Assembly: GCA_038258095.1 (NCBI GenBank)
Contig: JBBSQE010000023.1
Coordinates: 1 to 20,121, forward strand
Reading direction: 5' to 3'
Source: JBBSQE01 sp038258095
GTDB lineage: Bacteria > Actinomycetota > Thermoleophilia > Solirubrobacterales > 70-9
Length of the DNA stretch: 20,121 nt
The translations under genes and the position numbers were made by a program. This document shows positions 19,672-20,121 of this stretch, piece by piece. A model generated the notes under the pieces. It ran no database searches, was not told the DNA's origin, and was given only the letters and a program-made list of their open reading frames with translations. Each line of letters starts with the position of its first letter. The first letter of the stretch is position 1.

Positions 19672-20121
19672 GCCGGCTCCGGTTCAGCTTCGCCCGTCGC
19701 GGGCTCCAGCGAGTGGCCGGTCTTGGCGACGAAGACGTCGTCGAGACTCGGCTGCACCAGCTCAAGGGACTCGACCGGTATTCCGGCGTCGTCCAGCGCG
19801 CGCACGACTCCGGCGACCTGGGTCGCTCCCATCGGAAGCTCCACGACGAGCTTGCCGTCGTGAGACGGAAGGGCCTTCCCGAACTCGTGGCAGACCTCCA
19901 TCGCCGCCCGCTCCTTGTCGTCCACGGCCAGGGAGACCTCGAGGTGTGGGGGCCCGACCTCCGATTTGAGCGTCGCCGGCGTGTCCTCGGCGACGATCTC
20001 GCCGCCATCGATGATCGCCACCCGCGCGGCGAGCTGGTCGGCCTCCTCCAGGTACTGGGTGGTCAGGAACACGGTCGTGCCCTCGTCGTTCAGGTTGGAA
20101 ACCTCGGCCCAGATCGCCTTG
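19668..20121 (-). CDS. ABC transporter ATP-binding protein (DrrA-like), 5' partial
   Basis: C-terminal part of the nucleotide-binding subunit driving the two permeases. The frame is open to the right edge (KAIWAEVSNLNDEGTTVF), so the Walker A, signature and Walker B motifs lie outside the window. What remains includes the switch region LTTQYLEEADQLAARVAIID; here the residue usually His (LTTHY) is Gln, as is normal for DrrA-type ATPases. Then comes GGEIVAEDTPATLKSEVG and a C-terminal accessory domain ending SLDDVFVAKTGHSLEP, which in DrrA relatives is the SLEDVF-type segment. The stop overlaps the next start by 4 bp, so ATPase and permeases are translated together. Confidence 0.94.
   Translation of the reverse strand, partial: KAIWAEVSNLNDEGTTVFLTTQYLEEADQLAARVAIIDGGEIVAEDTPATLKSEVGPPHLEVSLAVDDKERAAMEVCHEFGKALPSHDGKLVVELPMGATQVAGVVRALDDAGIPVESLELVQPSLDDVFVAKTGHSLEPATGEAEPEPA

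Overview
The window looks like chromosomal DNA of a high-GC actinobacterium, most likely class Thermoleophilia (Solirubrobacterales-like). This rests on three things: the block rplM-rpsI-glmM-glmS-acpS-nnr-alr is a typical actinobacterial core order; the NlpC/P60 and IPT/FlgD-like/M23 proteins resemble those I associate with that class; and start-codon use is mixed (ATG, GTG, TTG), with short operons and many first genes lacking a Shine-Dalgarno (SD) sequence. The taxonomic call is an inference. No tRNA, rRNA, CRISPR array, insertion sequence or phage gene was seen, and no gene-free stretch exceeds 300 bases.

Layout: (1) 1-671, the C-terminal part of a cation diffusion facilitator. (2) 716-3600, two convergent secreted cell-wall enzymes: a beta-helix protein fused to an NlpC/P60 peptidase (+), and an IPT/FlgD-like/M23 peptidase (-) preceded by a clear ydaO-type cyclic-di-AMP riboswitch. 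(3) 3683-3983 (-), a small zinc-ribbon membrane protein gene broken by a perfect 13-bp tandem duplication. (4) 4085-6734, rplM-rpsI-glmM; the S9 protein carries an extraordinary acidic Ala/Glu/Pro extension of about 165 residues. (5) 6735-6967, a structured 233-bp spacer holding a 9-bp inverted repeat and a long imperfect hairpin. (6) glmS, then a DUF3352-like lipoprotein, acpS and nnr. (7) CBS-pair protein, alr, an HD-domain CCA/poly(A) nucleotidyltransferase, a HIT hydrolase and an enoyl-CoA hydratase, mostly with 4-bp or 1-bp overlaps. (8) A stand-alone infA. (9) On the minus strand, from the right edge inward: a DrrA-like ABC ATPase (cut by the window), two ABC-2 permeases and a GH63-like cytoplasmic glycosidase in one tight operon.

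How they fit together: the core serves translation (L13, S9, IF-1, tRNA 3'-end processing) and envelope precursor supply. GlmS and GlmM lead to UDP-GlcNAc, Alr makes D-alanine, and AcpS activates acyl carrier protein. Nnr repairs damaged NAD(P)H. The two secreted peptidases at the left remodel the wall made from these precursors, and one of them is probably tuned by c-di-AMP. Regulatory signals fall into two classes. Several first genes have a TANNNT -10-like box only 9-11 nt before the ATG and no SD, which suggests leaderless mRNAs. Genes inside operons mostly have an SD or stop/start overlaps. The most notable items are the riboswitch, the 13-bp duplication frameshift, the beta-helix/NlpC fusion and the S9 extension.
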